64,000 nucleotides of DNA, from NCBI RefSeq assembly GCF_022138605.1, contig NZ_JACBFS010000003.1, positions 62,001 through 126,000 of the forward strand. The letters run 5' to 3'. The translations under genes and the position numbers were made by a program. Of this stretch, positions 8,537 through 17,883 are shown piece after piece (the first letter of the stretch is position 1; each line of letters starts with the position of its first letter). Source of the DNA: Xanthobacter sp. NM-25. Lineage in GTDB: Bacteria > Pseudomonadota > Alphaproteobacteria > Rhizobiales > Xanthobacteraceae. The notes beneath the pieces were generated by a model that worked only from the letters and a program-made list of their open reading frames with translations, was not told the DNA's origin and made no database searches.

Positions 8537-9562
8537 TCATGGGGATCGGTGGGCGCGCTCTCGGGTGGAGGCCCGCTCGAGGATCTCGAAGCCGGTGTCG
8601 ATGGAATAGCCGGCGGGAATGGTGCCCTGGCCGCGTCGAATCAAGAGATCAATGGCGGCGGCGCCCATCTCGCTGGCGTTCGGGTGGACGGTGGTGAGCT
8701 GTGGCGTCACCTCCTGGGCCAGCTCGTAGTCGCCCCAGCCGGCGACGGCCAGTTGATCGGGGACGGCGAGGCCGCGCCGGCTGCACTCAAACAGAATGCC
8801 GGCGGCGACGATATCGGTGGGGCAGATCACGGCATCGAGCTCGGGTTCCCGCTGCAACAGCGCATCGAGAGCGCGCCGGCCGGCGCCGAAGCCGTCCGTC
8901 TCCTGGGCGAAATGGACCAGGTCGTCCTTGCGCCCGGCGGCCGCCAACTCGGCACGAAAGGCCGGCACGCGCTCCAGAAAGCGGCGTGATCCGGTGCCTT
9001 CGTGAACGATCAGGGCGATCCGTTGCCGTCGTTCGTCCTTCAGCAGCAGGCGAACCAGGGTGCGGGTGGCGGCGGCGGTGTCGAAGCCAACCCCGAGGTC
9101 CATGGCACCGGCGGGGGTCCAGGATTCGACCACCGGAATGCCGGAGCGCTTGAGCAGCGTCATGGCTTCGGGGGCGTGCTCGGTGCCCACCAGCACCAGG
9201 CCGGCGACCCGCAGGCCGATGAGCGCCTCGATGGCGGAGCGCTCCTGCTCGATGGTGTCGGCGAGCATCAGAACCAGCTTGTAGCCGTGTGCGTTGGCGC
9301 AGTTCTGCATGCCGAGCACGTATTTGTAGAAGCTGGAGTTCCGCATGGACGGGATGGTGCCGCCGATCACCCGGCTTTCGCCGGCGGCCAGATTGCCGGC
9401 GGCGATATTGGGCACATAGCCGAGCTCTGCGGCGCATTCGAGCACGCGCGCGCGCGTCTGCTCCTGCACCCGCTCGGGATACTTGTATGTATTGGAGACG
9501 GTCATCGGGGAGACGCCGGCGGCTGCAGCAACATCCGTCATCGTAGTCTTGGGGGGCGTCAC
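8537..9562 (-). CDS. LacI-family transcriptional regulator
   Basis: A 341-residue repressor-type regulator. The N-terminal helix-turn-helix is TMTDVAAAAGVSPMTVSNT, followed by the hinge helix VQEQTRARVLECAAELGYVPN and a periplasmic-binding-protein-like sensor domain. I chose the GTG at 9562: it has GGGAG nine bases upstream and gives a normal LacI N-terminus, whereas an ATG at 9598 adds 12 residues. It is transcribed away from the ABC transporter/hydantoinase operon; a 16-bp perfect palindrome of LacI-operator type lies in the shared intergenic region (9693-9708). It probably represses that operon in response to the imported substrate. The gene converges on the CoxG-like gene with a 40-bp gap. 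Confidence 0.92.
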   Translation of the reverse strand: MTPPKTTMTDVAAAAGVSPMTVSNTYKYPERVQEQTRARVLECAAELGYVPNIAAGNLAAGESRVIGGTIPSMRNSSFYKYVLGMQNCANAHGYKLVLMLADTIEQERSAIEALIGLRVAGLVLVGTEHAPEAMTLLKRSGIPVVESWTPAGAMDLGVGFDTAAATRTLVRLLLKDERRQRIALIVHEGTGSRRFLERVPAFRAELAAAGRKDDLVHFAQETDGFGAGRRALDALLQREPELDAVICPTDIVAAGILFECSRRGLAVPDQLAVAGWGDYELAQEVTPQLTTVHPNASEMGAAAIDLLIRRGQGTIPAGYSIDTGFEILERASTRERAHRSP

Positions 9563-9692
9563 ACTCGTCTTCTCCCAATCCGATCGCAATCTGCCCAAAT
9601 TCCACGCAAAAATATGTCAATAGCCTGAGCGGGAGCAAGAAATGAAGGCGTAGCCTGAAAACAGGATTGACTTGCAGGGGCTTCCAAGTTGA

Positions 9693-9708
9693 ATTGTAGC
9701 GCTACAAT
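9693..9708. promoter_or_regulatory. LacI-type operator palindrome
   Basis: ATTGTAGCGCTACAAT is a perfect 16-bp palindrome with the central CG pair typical of LacI-family operators. It lies between the divergent LacI gene and the ABC transporter operon. A TTGACT at 9667-9672 with a poor -10 about 17 bases later would put the operator over or just downstream of the promoter, as expected for repression. Confidence 0.8.
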
Positions 9709-9809
9709 ATGTGGGCAAGAGGCGGCGCCTGCAAGCCCGAATCAGCGTGCCTCCCGGCTCTCGACACGCGCCGCTGGGCGCTTCCACCGTAACGAAGGGT
9801 CCGCCCTGC

Positions 9810-10886
9810 ATGTCCGCCTCAACTGCCCTTCGTCTCGATCGCGTGCGCAAGGATTACGGCTCGACCACCGCGGTGCAGGAGCTCAATCTGGAGGTGGCGG
9901 CGGGCACGCTGGTGGCGCTGCTCGGGCCATCGGGCTGCGGCAAGACGACGACGCTGCGCATGGTGGCTGGCTTCGAGACGCCTACCTCGGGCCGGGTGCT
10001 GATCGGCGACCAGGACGTGACGCCGCTGCCGCCGAACCGGCGCAACCTGGGCATGGTGTTCCAGAACTACAGCCTGTTTCCCCATCGCACGGTGGCCGAA
10101 AACATCGCCTTCGGCCTGCGCATGGCCGGCAGGAGCCGCGCCGAGCAGGAGGTCGCGGTGACGCGGATGCTGGACCTCGTGCGTCTTGAGGGGCGCGGCG
10201 ACATGTATCCGCGCCAGCTCTCCGGTGGCCAGCAGCAGCGCGTCGCGCTCGCCCGCTCGCTGGTGCTCAACCCGCGGGTGCTGCTGCTCGACGAGCCCCT
10301 CGGGGCCCTCGACAAGGCGCTGCGCGAGAGCATGCAGTTCGAGATCCGCGAGACCCAGCAGCGACTCGGCATCACCACGCTCCTGGTCACCCATGACCAG
10401 GAGGAGGCGATGACCATGTCGGACCAGATCGCGGTGATGAACGGCGGGCGGGTGCTGCAGCTCGGTGCGCCGACCGAGATCTATGACCGGCCGAAGACCC
10501 GCTTCGTCGCGGAATTCCTGGGCACCTCCAACATTTTCACCGGTCGGGCCGAAAGCACGGGGCGGGAGATCATCGCCGATGGCATGGTCATCACCCTGCC
10601 GGAGACGGTGCCGGTCGGCAGCGAGGTCTGCCTTTCCATCCGGCCGGAGCGGGTGCGTATCGGCCCGGAGGCGGACGGGCTGGCGAACCGCATCCAGGGG
10701 CACCTGAGCGGCGCCGTGTTCCGTGGCGCCTATGCGGCCTACCACCTCGACATCGGGCCCGACCGGCGACAGCTGTTCGCATATCAGCAATCCCACGGCC
10801 CGCACGGCACCCTTCGCTATGGGGCGGGCGTCGACTGCTGGCTCGGCTGGGCCACCGAAGACAGCGTGATCGTGACGGTGGATTGA
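9810..10886 (+). CDS. ABC transporter ATPase, PotA-like
   Basis: A 358-residue ATPase of the spermidine/putrescine/iron (PotA/FbpC) class. Walker A is GPSGCGKTT, the signature is LSGGQQQRVALARS, Walker B is VLLLDEPLGALD, and the H-loop is THDQEEA. A C-terminal TOBE-type regulatory domain (about residues 265-355) follows. The start MSASTALRLDRVRKDYG at 9810 fits the family; an upstream in-frame start adds 33 residues that would overlap the operator. It is the first gene of the operon and energises the two permeases at 16137-17772, although the hydantoinase genes and the binding protein lie between. That interleaving suggests the imported substrate is the hydantoinase substrate. Confidence 0.92.
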   Translation: MSASTALRLDRVRKDYGSTTAVQELNLEVAAGTLVALLGPSGCGKTTTLRMVAGFETPTSGRVLIGDQDVTPLPPNRRNLGMVFQNYSLFPHRTVAENIAFGLRMAGRSRAEQEVAVTRMLDLVRLEGRGDMYPRQLSGGQQQRVALARSLVLNPRVLLLDEPLGALDKALRESMQFEIRETQQRLGITTLLVTHDQEEAMTMSDQIAVMNGGRVLQLGAPTEIYDRPKTRFVAEFLGTSNIFTGRAESTGREIIADGMVITLPETVPVGSEVCLSIRPERVRIGPEADGLANRIQGHLSGAVFRGAYAAYHLDIGPDRRQLFAYQQSHGPHGTLRYGAGVDCWLGWATEDSVIVTVD

Positions 10887-10889
10887 GAC

Positions 10890-12974
10890 ATGAAGGATCG
10901 CACGAGTATGGATCAGCTTCCCGGCGCGGGCGTGCGCATCGGCATCGACGTGGGTGGAACCTTCACGGACTTCGTGCTGTCGGACCCGCGCGACGGCCGG
11001 CTCGCCTTCTTCAAGGAGCCCTCGACGCCGGATGATCCCTCGCGGGCGCTGCTGGTGGGCCTCAACGCGCTGTTGGAGCGCGAGGGGCTGCGCGCCACTG
11101 ATGTCGGCGCGTTGATGCACGGCACCACTATCGGTCTCAATGCCATCATCCAGCGGCGGGGCGCCCGCATCGGCCTGATCGTCACCCGTGGCTTCCGCGA
11201 CATTCTGGAAATCGCCCGCAGCCGCATGCCGTCCTCGTTCGACTTTCATGCCACCAAGGAAGCGCCCCTGGTTCCGCGGGCGCGGATCGTCGAGATCGGG
11301 GCGCGCCTGAACGCCAGGGGCGAGGTGACGGAGGCGCCCGACGCGGACGAGATCGCCCGTGTCGCCGCCGCCCTGCGCGCCCTCGATCTGGACGCGGCCG
11401 CGCTCGTCACCGTCAACGGCTATGCCAATCCCGCCTTCGAGCTCGATCTGTGCCAGGCGCTGTCGCAGCAGGCGGGCGGGCTCGACATCACCTCCGCGGC
11501 GGCGATCTGGCCGGAAATCCGGGAATATGAGCGCACGCTGGTCGCCTGCCTCAATGCGTATATCCAGCCGCTGATGCAGCGCTATTTCGATGGCCTGCTC
11601 GCCGGCCTGGCGGAGCGGGGGGTGGGAGCGCCCCTGCTGGTGACCGCCTCGAACGGCGGTTCCCTCTCGGTGGGCTCGGCAGCGGCGCGGCCGGTGGACA
11701 CCATCCTCTCCGGTCCCGCCTCGGGGGTGATGGCCGCGGTGCGGCTCGCCAAGGCGGCGGGCACCGCAGGGATCATCACTTTCGACATGGGGGGCACCTC
11801 TTCCGACATTGCGGTGGCTACCGGTGACACGCCGGAACTTGCCACCCGCACCGACATCGGCGGCCTGCCGCTGGTGCTGCCGGTGGTGGATGTTTCCGCC
11901 ATCGGCGCCGGCGGTGGCTCCATTGTGTGGGTCGATCCCCATGGGCTGTTGAAGGTGGGGCCGCAGAGCGCCGGGGCGGCGCCCGGCCCGGTCTCCTATC
12001 GTCGCGGGGGCACCGAGCCGACCGTCACCGACTGCTATCTGACCCTGGGCTATGTGGATCCCGCCGGCTTCCTCGGTGGCCGCATGCCTCTCGATGCCGA
12101 TGCGGCTCGCCAGGCGCTGGCGCGTGTCGGGGCCGCCATCGGCCTTGAGGGGTCGGTTGAGGATGTCGCCGCCGTCACCGCCGACGGGGCCCTCGCGGTC
12201 ACCACCGCGGGCATGGCGAGCGCGCTCTACAAGACCCTGGCCGAGCGCGGGCTCGACCCGCGCGGGTTCGCCCTGTTGCCGTTCGGCGGCGCCGGCCCGA
12301 CCCATGCCAACCGCCTGGCCGAGGAGGCCGACATTCCCCATGTGGTGATCCCCCCGGCCGCCGGCACCTTCTGTGCCCTGGGGGCGGCGGGCGCCGATCT
12401 GCGCCGTGACTTCGTGCGCAGCCTGCGCATGCCGCTCACCGAGGAGACCGCGCCGGTTCTCGCCGAGGCCTTCGCCGCGCTGGAAGCGGAGGGGGGCCTG
12501 TGGCTCGATGCGGAGGACGGCGTGGGCAAGCCCCGCCGTTTCGCGCGGGGCGCTGATATGCGCTATCGCGGCCAGGCTTATGAGCTGCGCGTCAATCTCG
12601 GCGAGGATCTCGACCGGGCGGCGGTGATCGAGGCGTTCCAGCGTGAGCACGAGCGGATCTACGGGTTTCGCGATGGCGAGGCGGTGGTTGAGGTCGGCAC
12701 CGTTCGTCTCGCCGCCATCGGTCCCACGCCCCCACTGCAGACGCCGGTGGTGGCCGAGCGCCCGGCGCCGGAGCCCAAGGGCGTCCGGAGGATCTTCCAC
12801 AAGGGGGCATGGACCGAGGCGATGGTTTTCGACCGCGCGGCGCTGGGCGCCGGATCGGTGCTGACCGGTCCCGCCGTGGTGGAGCAGGACGACACCACGA
12901 GCATTGTCCTGCCCGGGTGGACGGCCATCACCGATCTCGCGGGAAACCTGCATCTTCAGAGGCAAGCTCAATGA
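10890..12974 (+). CDS. hydantoinase/oxoprolinase A-type subunit (HyuA)
   Basis: A 694-residue subunit of the HyuA/oxoprolinase/acetone carboxylase beta family, which uses ATP to open cyclic amides such as hydantoins, N-methylhydantoin or 5-oxoproline. The N-terminal actin-like ATPase signature GIDVGGTFTDFVL (about 15-27) and later FDMGGTSSDIA and PFGGAGPTHA phosphate-binding segments are present. Length is normal. It follows the ATPase gene by three bases and overlaps the HyuB start by ATGA. A second in-frame ATG at 10908 has AAGGA upstream and may be the true start. The exact substrate is not predictable because hydantoinase, oxoprolinase and related enzymes share these motifs. Confidence 0.9.
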   Translation: MKDRTSMDQLPGAGVRIGIDVGGTFTDFVLSDPRDGRLAFFKEPSTPDDPSRALLVGLNALLEREGLRATDVGALMHGTTIGLNAIIQRRGARIGLIVTRGFRDILEIARSRMPSSFDFHATKEAPLVPRARIVEIGARLNARGEVTEAPDADEIARVAAALRALDLDAAALVTVNGYANPAFELDLCQALSQQAGGLDITSAAAIWPEIREYERTLVACLNAYIQPLMQRYFDGLLAGLAERGVGAPLLVTASNGGSLSVGSAAARPVDTILSGPASGVMAAVRLAKAAGTAGIITFDMGGTSSDIAVATGDTPELATRTDIGGLPLVLPVVDVSAIGAGGGSIVWVDPHGLLKVGPQSAGAAPGPVSYRRGGTEPTVTDCYLTLGYVDPAGFLGGRMPLDADAARQALARVGAAIGLEGSVEDVAAVTADGALAVTTAGMASALYKTLAERGLDPRGFALLPFGGAGPTHANRLAEEADIPHVVIPPAAGTFCALGAAGADLRRDFVRSLRMPLTEETAPVLAEAFAALEAEGGLWLDAEDGVGKPRRFARGADMRYRGQAYELRVNLGEDLDRAAVIEAFQREHERIYGFRDGEAVVEVGTVRLAAIGPTPPLQTPVVAERPAPEPKGVRRIFHKGAWTEAMVFDRAALGAGSVLTGPAVVEQDDTTSIVLPGWTAITDLAGNLHLQRQAQ

Positions 12975-14959
12975 AACTCGATGCCGTCACGCTGGAGATC
13001 CTGAACAACAAGGTCGCCGCGATCACCGAAGAGATGTGCCTGACGCTGCAGCGCACCGGCCGCACGCTCTATGTGAAGGAAACCGCCGATTTCGCCTGCG
13101 CGCTCGCCGGGCTCGACGGCCGCTTCTTCGCCTATCCGCGCTCCATCGGCGTCTCGGGCTTCGTCGGCCTTGAATGCGGTCCGACCATCGAGGCGGTGGA
13201 GCGCACGGCCGGCCCGCTAGCGCCGGGCGACGTCATCCTCACCAACGATCCCTATCGTTCGGTGGGCCTTGCCACCCATCTGCCCGACCTGCAGCTGATC
13301 GAGCCCTATTTCCACGATGGGCGGATCGTTGCTTATGGCTGGTGCTTCGTGCACTGCTCGGATGTGGGCGGCCGCGTGCCATCCTCGATCTCGCCGCTCA
13401 ATTCGGAGATTTTCCAGGAGGGGCTGCGCATTCCGCCGGTGAAGCTGCTGCGCGGCGGTGTCCTCAATCCCGAGGTGAAGCTCTTCCTTGATGCCAACAG
13501 CCGCACGCCGGAGGCCAATTTTGGCGACATTCGCGCCATGCTGGCCGCCCTTGGCGCCGGCCGCCGGCGGGTGGAACAGGTGATCGCCCAGCACGGCGCC
13601 GAGACCCTGCTGGACGCCCAGACCGATCTCGTCGCCTTCGCCGAGGCCAAGGCCCGCGCGGTGCTGCGGCGGATTCCGGAGGGCACCTATCGCTTCAGCG
13701 ACTATCTGGACGACGATGCGGCCACCGCCCTGCCGGTGCGCCTCGCCCTCGCCCTCACCATTGCCGACGGCACCGTGACGCTCGATTTCACCGGGTCCGA
13801 CCCGCAGGTCGCCACGGCCATGAACATTCCCTCGCACGGCCGGCCGCACGCCTGGCTGACACTGCGGGTGCTGGCCCTGGTCCACACCCTCGACAAGACG
13901 GTGCCGCTCAATGCCGGCCTGCTCGGGCCGGTGTCGATTATCGCGCCGAAAGGTTCCATCGTGAACCCGCAGGAGCCGGCGGCGACCGGGGTGCGTCACG
14001 CGGCGGCGATCCGCGTCAACGACCTGCTCAACGGCGCGTTCGGTCTGGCCTTGCCCGCGGTGATGCCGGCGGCCTCCTCGGGAACGGTGATCCCGGTGGT
14101 GGTGGCCGAGCCGCTGCCGCAGGGCGGGCGCAACGTGCAGGTGGTGGAGCCGATGATCGGCGGCACCGGCGCCCGCGAGGGCCACGACGGCGTGGACGGG
14201 CGCGACAGCGGCATCTCCAACCTCGCCAACAATCCGGTGGAGACGGTGGAGGCGGAGCTGGGGGTCGAGGTGCTCCGCTATGCGCTGCGCCCGGATTCCG
14301 GCGGCGCCGGCCGGTGGCGTGGAGGCTGCGGCATGGAGCTGACTTTCCGCATCGAGACCGATGGCGCCTCCGTTCTGGGACGCGGCATGGAGCGGCTTCT
14401 GTTCCGCCCCTGGGGGCGTGCCGGCGCCCGGCCGGGCGCGCCCGGCGCGCTGATCATCAACCGCGGCCGGCCCGATGAGCGCCACCTCGGCAAGATCGAC
14501 ATGCTGTCGGTGGCGGCGGGCGACACCGTCACCTTCCTCACCCCCGGCGCCGGCGGGTGGGGGGACCCGTTGCTGCGGGATGTGGAGGCGGTGCGCCGCG
14601 ACGTCGAGAATGGCTTCGTCTCCGTCGCGGCGGCGCGGGCGGATTATGGCGTGGTCCTCGTCGACGGCGCGGTGGATGTCGCCGCGACCAAGGCCCTGCG
14701 GGCAGCGGCGGTGGCCGAGCCACGCGACGTCGACTTCGGACCCGAGCGCGAGGCCTGGGACGCTGCCTTCTCGCCCGAGTTCATGGGGCGGCTGAACCTG
14801 CGCCTGCTCGAGGCGCCGCTGGAGGCCCGGCAGCGGATGCGCCGCGAGGTTCTGGAACGGGTGCTGGCGACGCTGCCCGAGGGGTTCCCCCGCCGGCCCG
14901 CGGCGCCGGCCGCGGCGGATGCGGCGCGGCGCACCCTGGAAGCCGCTCTGGCCGAATGA
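12971..14959 (+). CDS. hydantoinase/oxoprolinase B-type subunit (HyuB)
   Basis: A 662-residue HyuB-family subunit that forms the catalytic complex with the HyuA-type protein encoded just upstream. Recognisable stretches are the N-terminal DAVTLEILNNKVAAITEEM, NDPYRSVGLATHLPD, the DFTGSDPQ segment and a C-terminal region ending in TPGAGGWGDP. The start at 12971 overlaps the hyuA stop (ATGA), so the subunits are translationally coupled. A longer reading starting inside hyuA is unsupported. Its operon also carries an importer and an FAD amine oxidase, which suggests that ring opening is followed by oxidation of the released amino compound. Confidence 0.9.
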   Translation: MKLDAVTLEILNNKVAAITEEMCLTLQRTGRTLYVKETADFACALAGLDGRFFAYPRSIGVSGFVGLECGPTIEAVERTAGPLAPGDVILTNDPYRSVGLATHLPDLQLIEPYFHDGRIVAYGWCFVHCSDVGGRVPSSISPLNSEIFQEGLRIPPVKLLRGGVLNPEVKLFLDANSRTPEANFGDIRAMLAALGAGRRRVEQVIAQHGAETLLDAQTDLVAFAEAKARAVLRRIPEGTYRFSDYLDDDAATALPVRLALALTIADGTVTLDFTGSDPQVATAMNIPSHGRPHAWLTLRVLALVHTLDKTVPLNAGLLGPVSIIAPKGSIVNPQEPAATGVRHAAAIRVNDLLNGAFGLALPAVMPAASSGTVIPVVVAEPLPQGGRNVQVVEPMIGGTGAREGHDGVDGRDSGISNLANNPVETVEAELGVEVLRYALRPDSGGAGRWRGGCGMELTFRIETDGASVLGRGMERLLFRPWGRAGARPGAPGALIINRGRPDERHLGKIDMLSVAAGDTVTFLTPGAGGWGDPLLRDVEAVRRDVENGFVSVAAARADYGVVLVDGAVDVAATKALRAAAVAEPRDVDFGPEREAWDAAFSPEFMGRLNLRLLEAPLEARQRMRREVLERVLATLPEGFPRRPAAPAAADAARRTLEAALAE

Positions 14960-15002
14960 ACGGCCCGAGCTTCGCGAGACTTCGGACGACAGGAGACGGC
15001 AG

Positions 15003-16046
15003 ATGACCATGCTGACCAGAAGACGACTGTTGCAGACCGGTGCCGGCGCGGGCCTGATGCTGGCCGGCGCCTCGCGAATGGCCATGGGCCAGGCGCGGAC
15101 GCTGAACGTGACCGCTTATGGCGGGGTTTGGGAAACGACCATCCGCAGCTGCTTCGTCGCCCCCTTCGAGGCCAAGACCGGCGCCAAGGCGACGGTTTCC
15201 CTGGGCAGCCCGGCGCAATGGCTGGCGCAGGTGGAAGCCTCGCCGGCGAAGCCACCCCTCGACGTTCTGATCATGACGCCGGATCTGGCCATCACCGCCG
15301 CCCAGGCCGACCGGATGCAGGATTTCACGGTGGAGAAGATCCCCAACCTGGCCAAGATCCCGCGCCAGTTCACCGATGCCTGCCTGGGCAAGGGCACCTA
15401 TTTCGACTACGGCGTCGCCGGCATCACCTACAACAAGAAGACCGTGCCGAACCCGCCCAAGTCCTTCGCGGAATTCGTCGATCGGGTCGCCGCCGGTGAT
15501 TTCGTCGCCTCGGTCCCCTCCATCACCTATGCGGTCACACCGATCATGCTGATCTGGGCCATGGCGCAGGCCCTGGGCGGCTCGGTGGAGAATGTGGACC
15601 CCTTCTTCGATGCCATGAAGAAGATGAAGAAAAATCTCCTTTTCTGGTCCGGCCCGAATGATTTCTTCAATCACCTGGCATCCGGCGAGGCGGATCTCGG
15701 CATCTATTTCGATGGGCGCACCTGGAATCACTACGATGAGGGGGCGACCTGGATCGACTTCGTCAATCCGAAGGAAGGCGGCGCACTGGCCGCGGTGGCG
15801 ATCCAGATCCCCAAGAATGCCGATCCGCTCGCCTTCGCCTATCTGAACGAAGTGCTGGATGCCCAGAACCAGACCCGGTTCGCCGAGGTGATGAACTACG
15901 CGGTGACCAACGAGGACGTGGTCTACAGCGCCAAGCTCAAGCCCCGCATCACCCCGTGGCAGCAGGCCGCCTTCCCGCCCTACGAGAAGATCGCCGCGGT
16001 TCGCAACGGGTGGGTGGATCGCTGGAACCGCGAGATCGGCCGCTGA
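15003..16046 (+). CDS. ABC transporter periplasmic substrate-binding protein, PotD/Fbp-like
   Basis: A 347-residue extracellular solute-binding protein. The N-terminus MTMLTRRRLLQTGAGAG carries twin arginines followed by a hydrophobic stretch and an Ala-rich cleavage region (near MGQA), so export by the Tat route is likely. The mature protein begins with the family-typical LNVTAYGGVWE. It belongs to the group serving polyamine, thiamine or iron transporters. The start at 15003 is just after a GACGGCAG leader; an upstream in-frame start would put 28 residues before the signal. A strong hairpin follows the gene (16063-16085) and may raise its expression relative to the permeases. Confidence 0.9.
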   Translation: MTMLTRRRLLQTGAGAGLMLAGASRMAMGQARTLNVTAYGGVWETTIRSCFVAPFEAKTGAKATVSLGSPAQWLAQVEASPAKPPLDVLIMTPDLAITAAQADRMQDFTVEKIPNLAKIPRQFTDACLGKGTYFDYGVAGITYNKKTVPNPPKSFAEFVDRVAAGDFVASVPSITYAVTPIMLIWAMAQALGGSVENVDPFFDAMKKMKKNLLFWSGPNDFFNHLASGEADLGIYFDGRTWNHYDEGATWIDFVNPKEGGALAAVAIQIPKNADPLAFAYLNEVLDAQNQTRFAEVMNYAVTNEDVVYSAKLKPRITPWQQAAFPPYEKIAAVRNGWVDRWNREIGR

Positions 16047-16062
16047 GGCGCCACCGCTGCTT

Positions 16063-16085
16063 CCCGCCGGCCTGACGCCGGCGGG
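16063..16085 (+). terminator. hairpin after the binding-protein gene
   Basis: A perfect nine-base-pair stem (CCCGCCGGC / GCCGGCGGG) with a five-base loop is followed by GCTTTCTC. It lies inside the operon between the binding-protein and permease genes. It may act as a partial terminator or 3' RNA stabiliser, a common arrangement that raises binding-protein levels. Confidence 0.6.
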
Positions 16086-16136
16086 GCTTTCTCACCGCGC
16101 TGGCGTTGGCCTGCGCACCAAGACCGGGGACGCCGC

Positions 16137-16985
16137 ATGGCCAGGGCGAATGCCTCCCGCTTCCGTTTCAACCCGCCGGGGTGGTTCCTGCTGCTGCCGG
16201 CGGTGCTGTTCCTCATCGCCTTCTTCGTGCTGCCGCTGGTGGACGACGGGCTGCGCAGCATCCGGGCCGACGACGGCAGCCTGACGCTCGCGCGCTATGT
16301 GGCCATCCTGTCCGATCGCTTCTATCTCGGGGTCATCGTCGAGACGGTGGCTTTGTCGTCCGCGGTCACCGTGATCTGCGTGCTGATCGGCTATCCGGTC
16401 GCCTATCACCTGGTCCGCAGGGCGGGGTGCTGGAGCGCGCTGATCGTGTTCCTGCTGATCGCGCCGCTGCTCACCTCGATCATCATGCGCACCTTCGGCT
16501 GGCAGGTGTTGTTCGCCCGTCGTGGCTTGATCAATACCCTTCTGGTGCAGGATCTCGGGCTGCTGGAGCAGCCGCTGCGCATTCTCAATACGCCGGGCCT
16601 CGCCATCGCCGCGCTGGTGCATGTGCTGGTGCCCTTCATGGTGCTGTCCATCGCCGCCGTGCTGCAGGGCATCGACCAGCGGCTGGAGGAGGGGGCGCAG
16701 GTGCTCGGCGCCAGCCGCTGGCGGACCTTCGTGGAGATTACGCTGCCGCTCTCCCTCGATGGCATCGGCACCGGCGCCATCCTCGTCTTCATGATCGCCA
16801 ACGGCAGCTTCGTGACGCTGGCGCTGTTGGGCGGCGGTTTCCAGACGCTGCCGCTCTTCATCTTCCAGCAGTTCAACACCACCCGGGATTTCGGCATGGC
16901 CAGCACCATGAGCACCGTGCTTCTGGTGATCGCCATGGCCTGCCTCTACCTCCAGCTGCGTCTCGTGCGGCGCCAGGGCATCTGA
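16137..16985 (+). CDS. ABC transporter permease, PotB-like
   Basis: A 282-residue inner-membrane permease with about six hydrophobic segments, beginning with FNPPGWFLLLPAVLFLIAFF. The cytoplasmic coupling (EAA) loop reads EEGAQVLGASRWRTFVEITLPLS around residue 185-205, the point of contact with the ATPase. Length and topology fit the first permease of spermidine/putrescine-type importers. The stop is one base from the start of the second permease gene. It partners the ATPase at 9810 and the binding protein at 15003. Confidence 0.9.
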   Translation: MARANASRFRFNPPGWFLLLPAVLFLIAFFVLPLVDDGLRSIRADDGSLTLARYVAILSDRFYLGVIVETVALSSAVTVICVLIGYPVAYHLVRRAGCWSALIVFLLIAPLLTSIIMRTFGWQVLFARRGLINTLLVQDLGLLEQPLRILNTPGLAIAALVHVLVPFMVLSIAAVLQGIDQRLEEGAQVLGASRWRTFVEITLPLSLDGIGTGAILVFMIANGSFVTLALLGGGFQTLPLFIFQQFNTTRDFGMASTMSTVLLVIAMACLYLQLRLVRRQGI

Positions 16986-16986
16986 C

Positions 16987-17772
16987 ATGGGCGGCTTTCT
17001 TCTCTCCCTCTTCGTCGTCGCCTTCTTCGCCTTCATGCTGGCGCCGATCGTGGTGGTGGTGGTGATCTCCTTCACCTCCGCCGGCTATGCCGCCTTTCCC
17101 ATTCCCGGCTGGTCGCTGCGGTGGTTCTACCGCATCTGGGAGTATCCCCCCTTCGTCGATGCGATGATCACCAGCGTGCAGGTGGCGGTTCTGGCCACGG
17201 TGCTGTCGTGCGTGCTGGCCATCCCCGCCGCGCTTTACCTGACGCGCGCGCGGTCCGGCTGGGCCGATGGGGTCACCACCTTTCTGTTGTCGCCCCTGTC
17301 GGTGCCGATGATCGTCATCGGCTTTTCCTCCCTGTTCTTTCTGACCTGGATCGGGATCGGCATTTCCTTCACCGCCCTGGTCATCACCCACACGGTGGCG
17401 TGCCTGCCCTATGTGCTGCGCACCGTCACCGCCGTTCACCGCGCGGTGCCGCCGGCCTATGAGGAGGCGGCCGCCATCCTGGGGGCCGGCAGATGGGCCA
17501 CCTTCAGGGAGGTCACCCTGCCGTTGATCCGTCCGGGCATCGCGGCGGGGGCGCTGTTCTCCTTCCTCACCTCGTTCGACAATCTGCCGATCTCCTTTTT
17601 CTTCGGCAGCGCGCAGACCAACACCTTGCCGGTTGTGATGCTGAGCTACATCGAGAACCAGTTCGATCCCTCCATCGCCGCCCTCAGCACCCTGCAGCTG
17701 CTGCTCGCGGTGATCTGCCTGCTCGCTGCCGATCGGATCTACGGCATCGAGAAGATGACGGTGGCGGCGTGA
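16987..17772 (+). CDS. ABC transporter permease, PotC-like
   Basis: A 261-residue second permease of the same importer, with an N-terminal hydrophobic segment (FLLSLFVVAFFAFMLAP), roughly six membrane spans, and an EAA-type coupling loop (EEAAAILGAGRWATFREVTLPLI, about residues 159-181). It follows the first permease by one base and is almost certainly co-translated with it. Together with PotA-, PotB- and PotD-like proteins it completes the transporter. Confidence 0.9.
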   Translation: MGGFLLSLFVVAFFAFMLAPIVVVVVISFTSAGYAAFPIPGWSLRWFYRIWEYPPFVDAMITSVQVAVLATVLSCVLAIPAALYLTRARSGWADGVTTFLLSPLSVPMIVIGFSSLFFLTWIGIGISFTALVITHTVACLPYVLRTVTAVHRAVPPAYEEAAAILGAGRWATFREVTLPLIRPGIAAGALFSFLTSFDNLPISFFFGSAQTNTLPVVMLSYIENQFDPSIAALSTLQLLLAVICLLAADRIYGIEKMTVAA

Positions 17773-17883
17773 TCCCGCGGCGGCCGGCGCGGTGCCCGCC
17801 GCCCCTCTTTCCTCAAGTCCCGCACCCGGCGCGCGAGGCGATCTCGCGTTGCGCCGGGGGCGCAAGCCTCAGCAGGTGATCTT

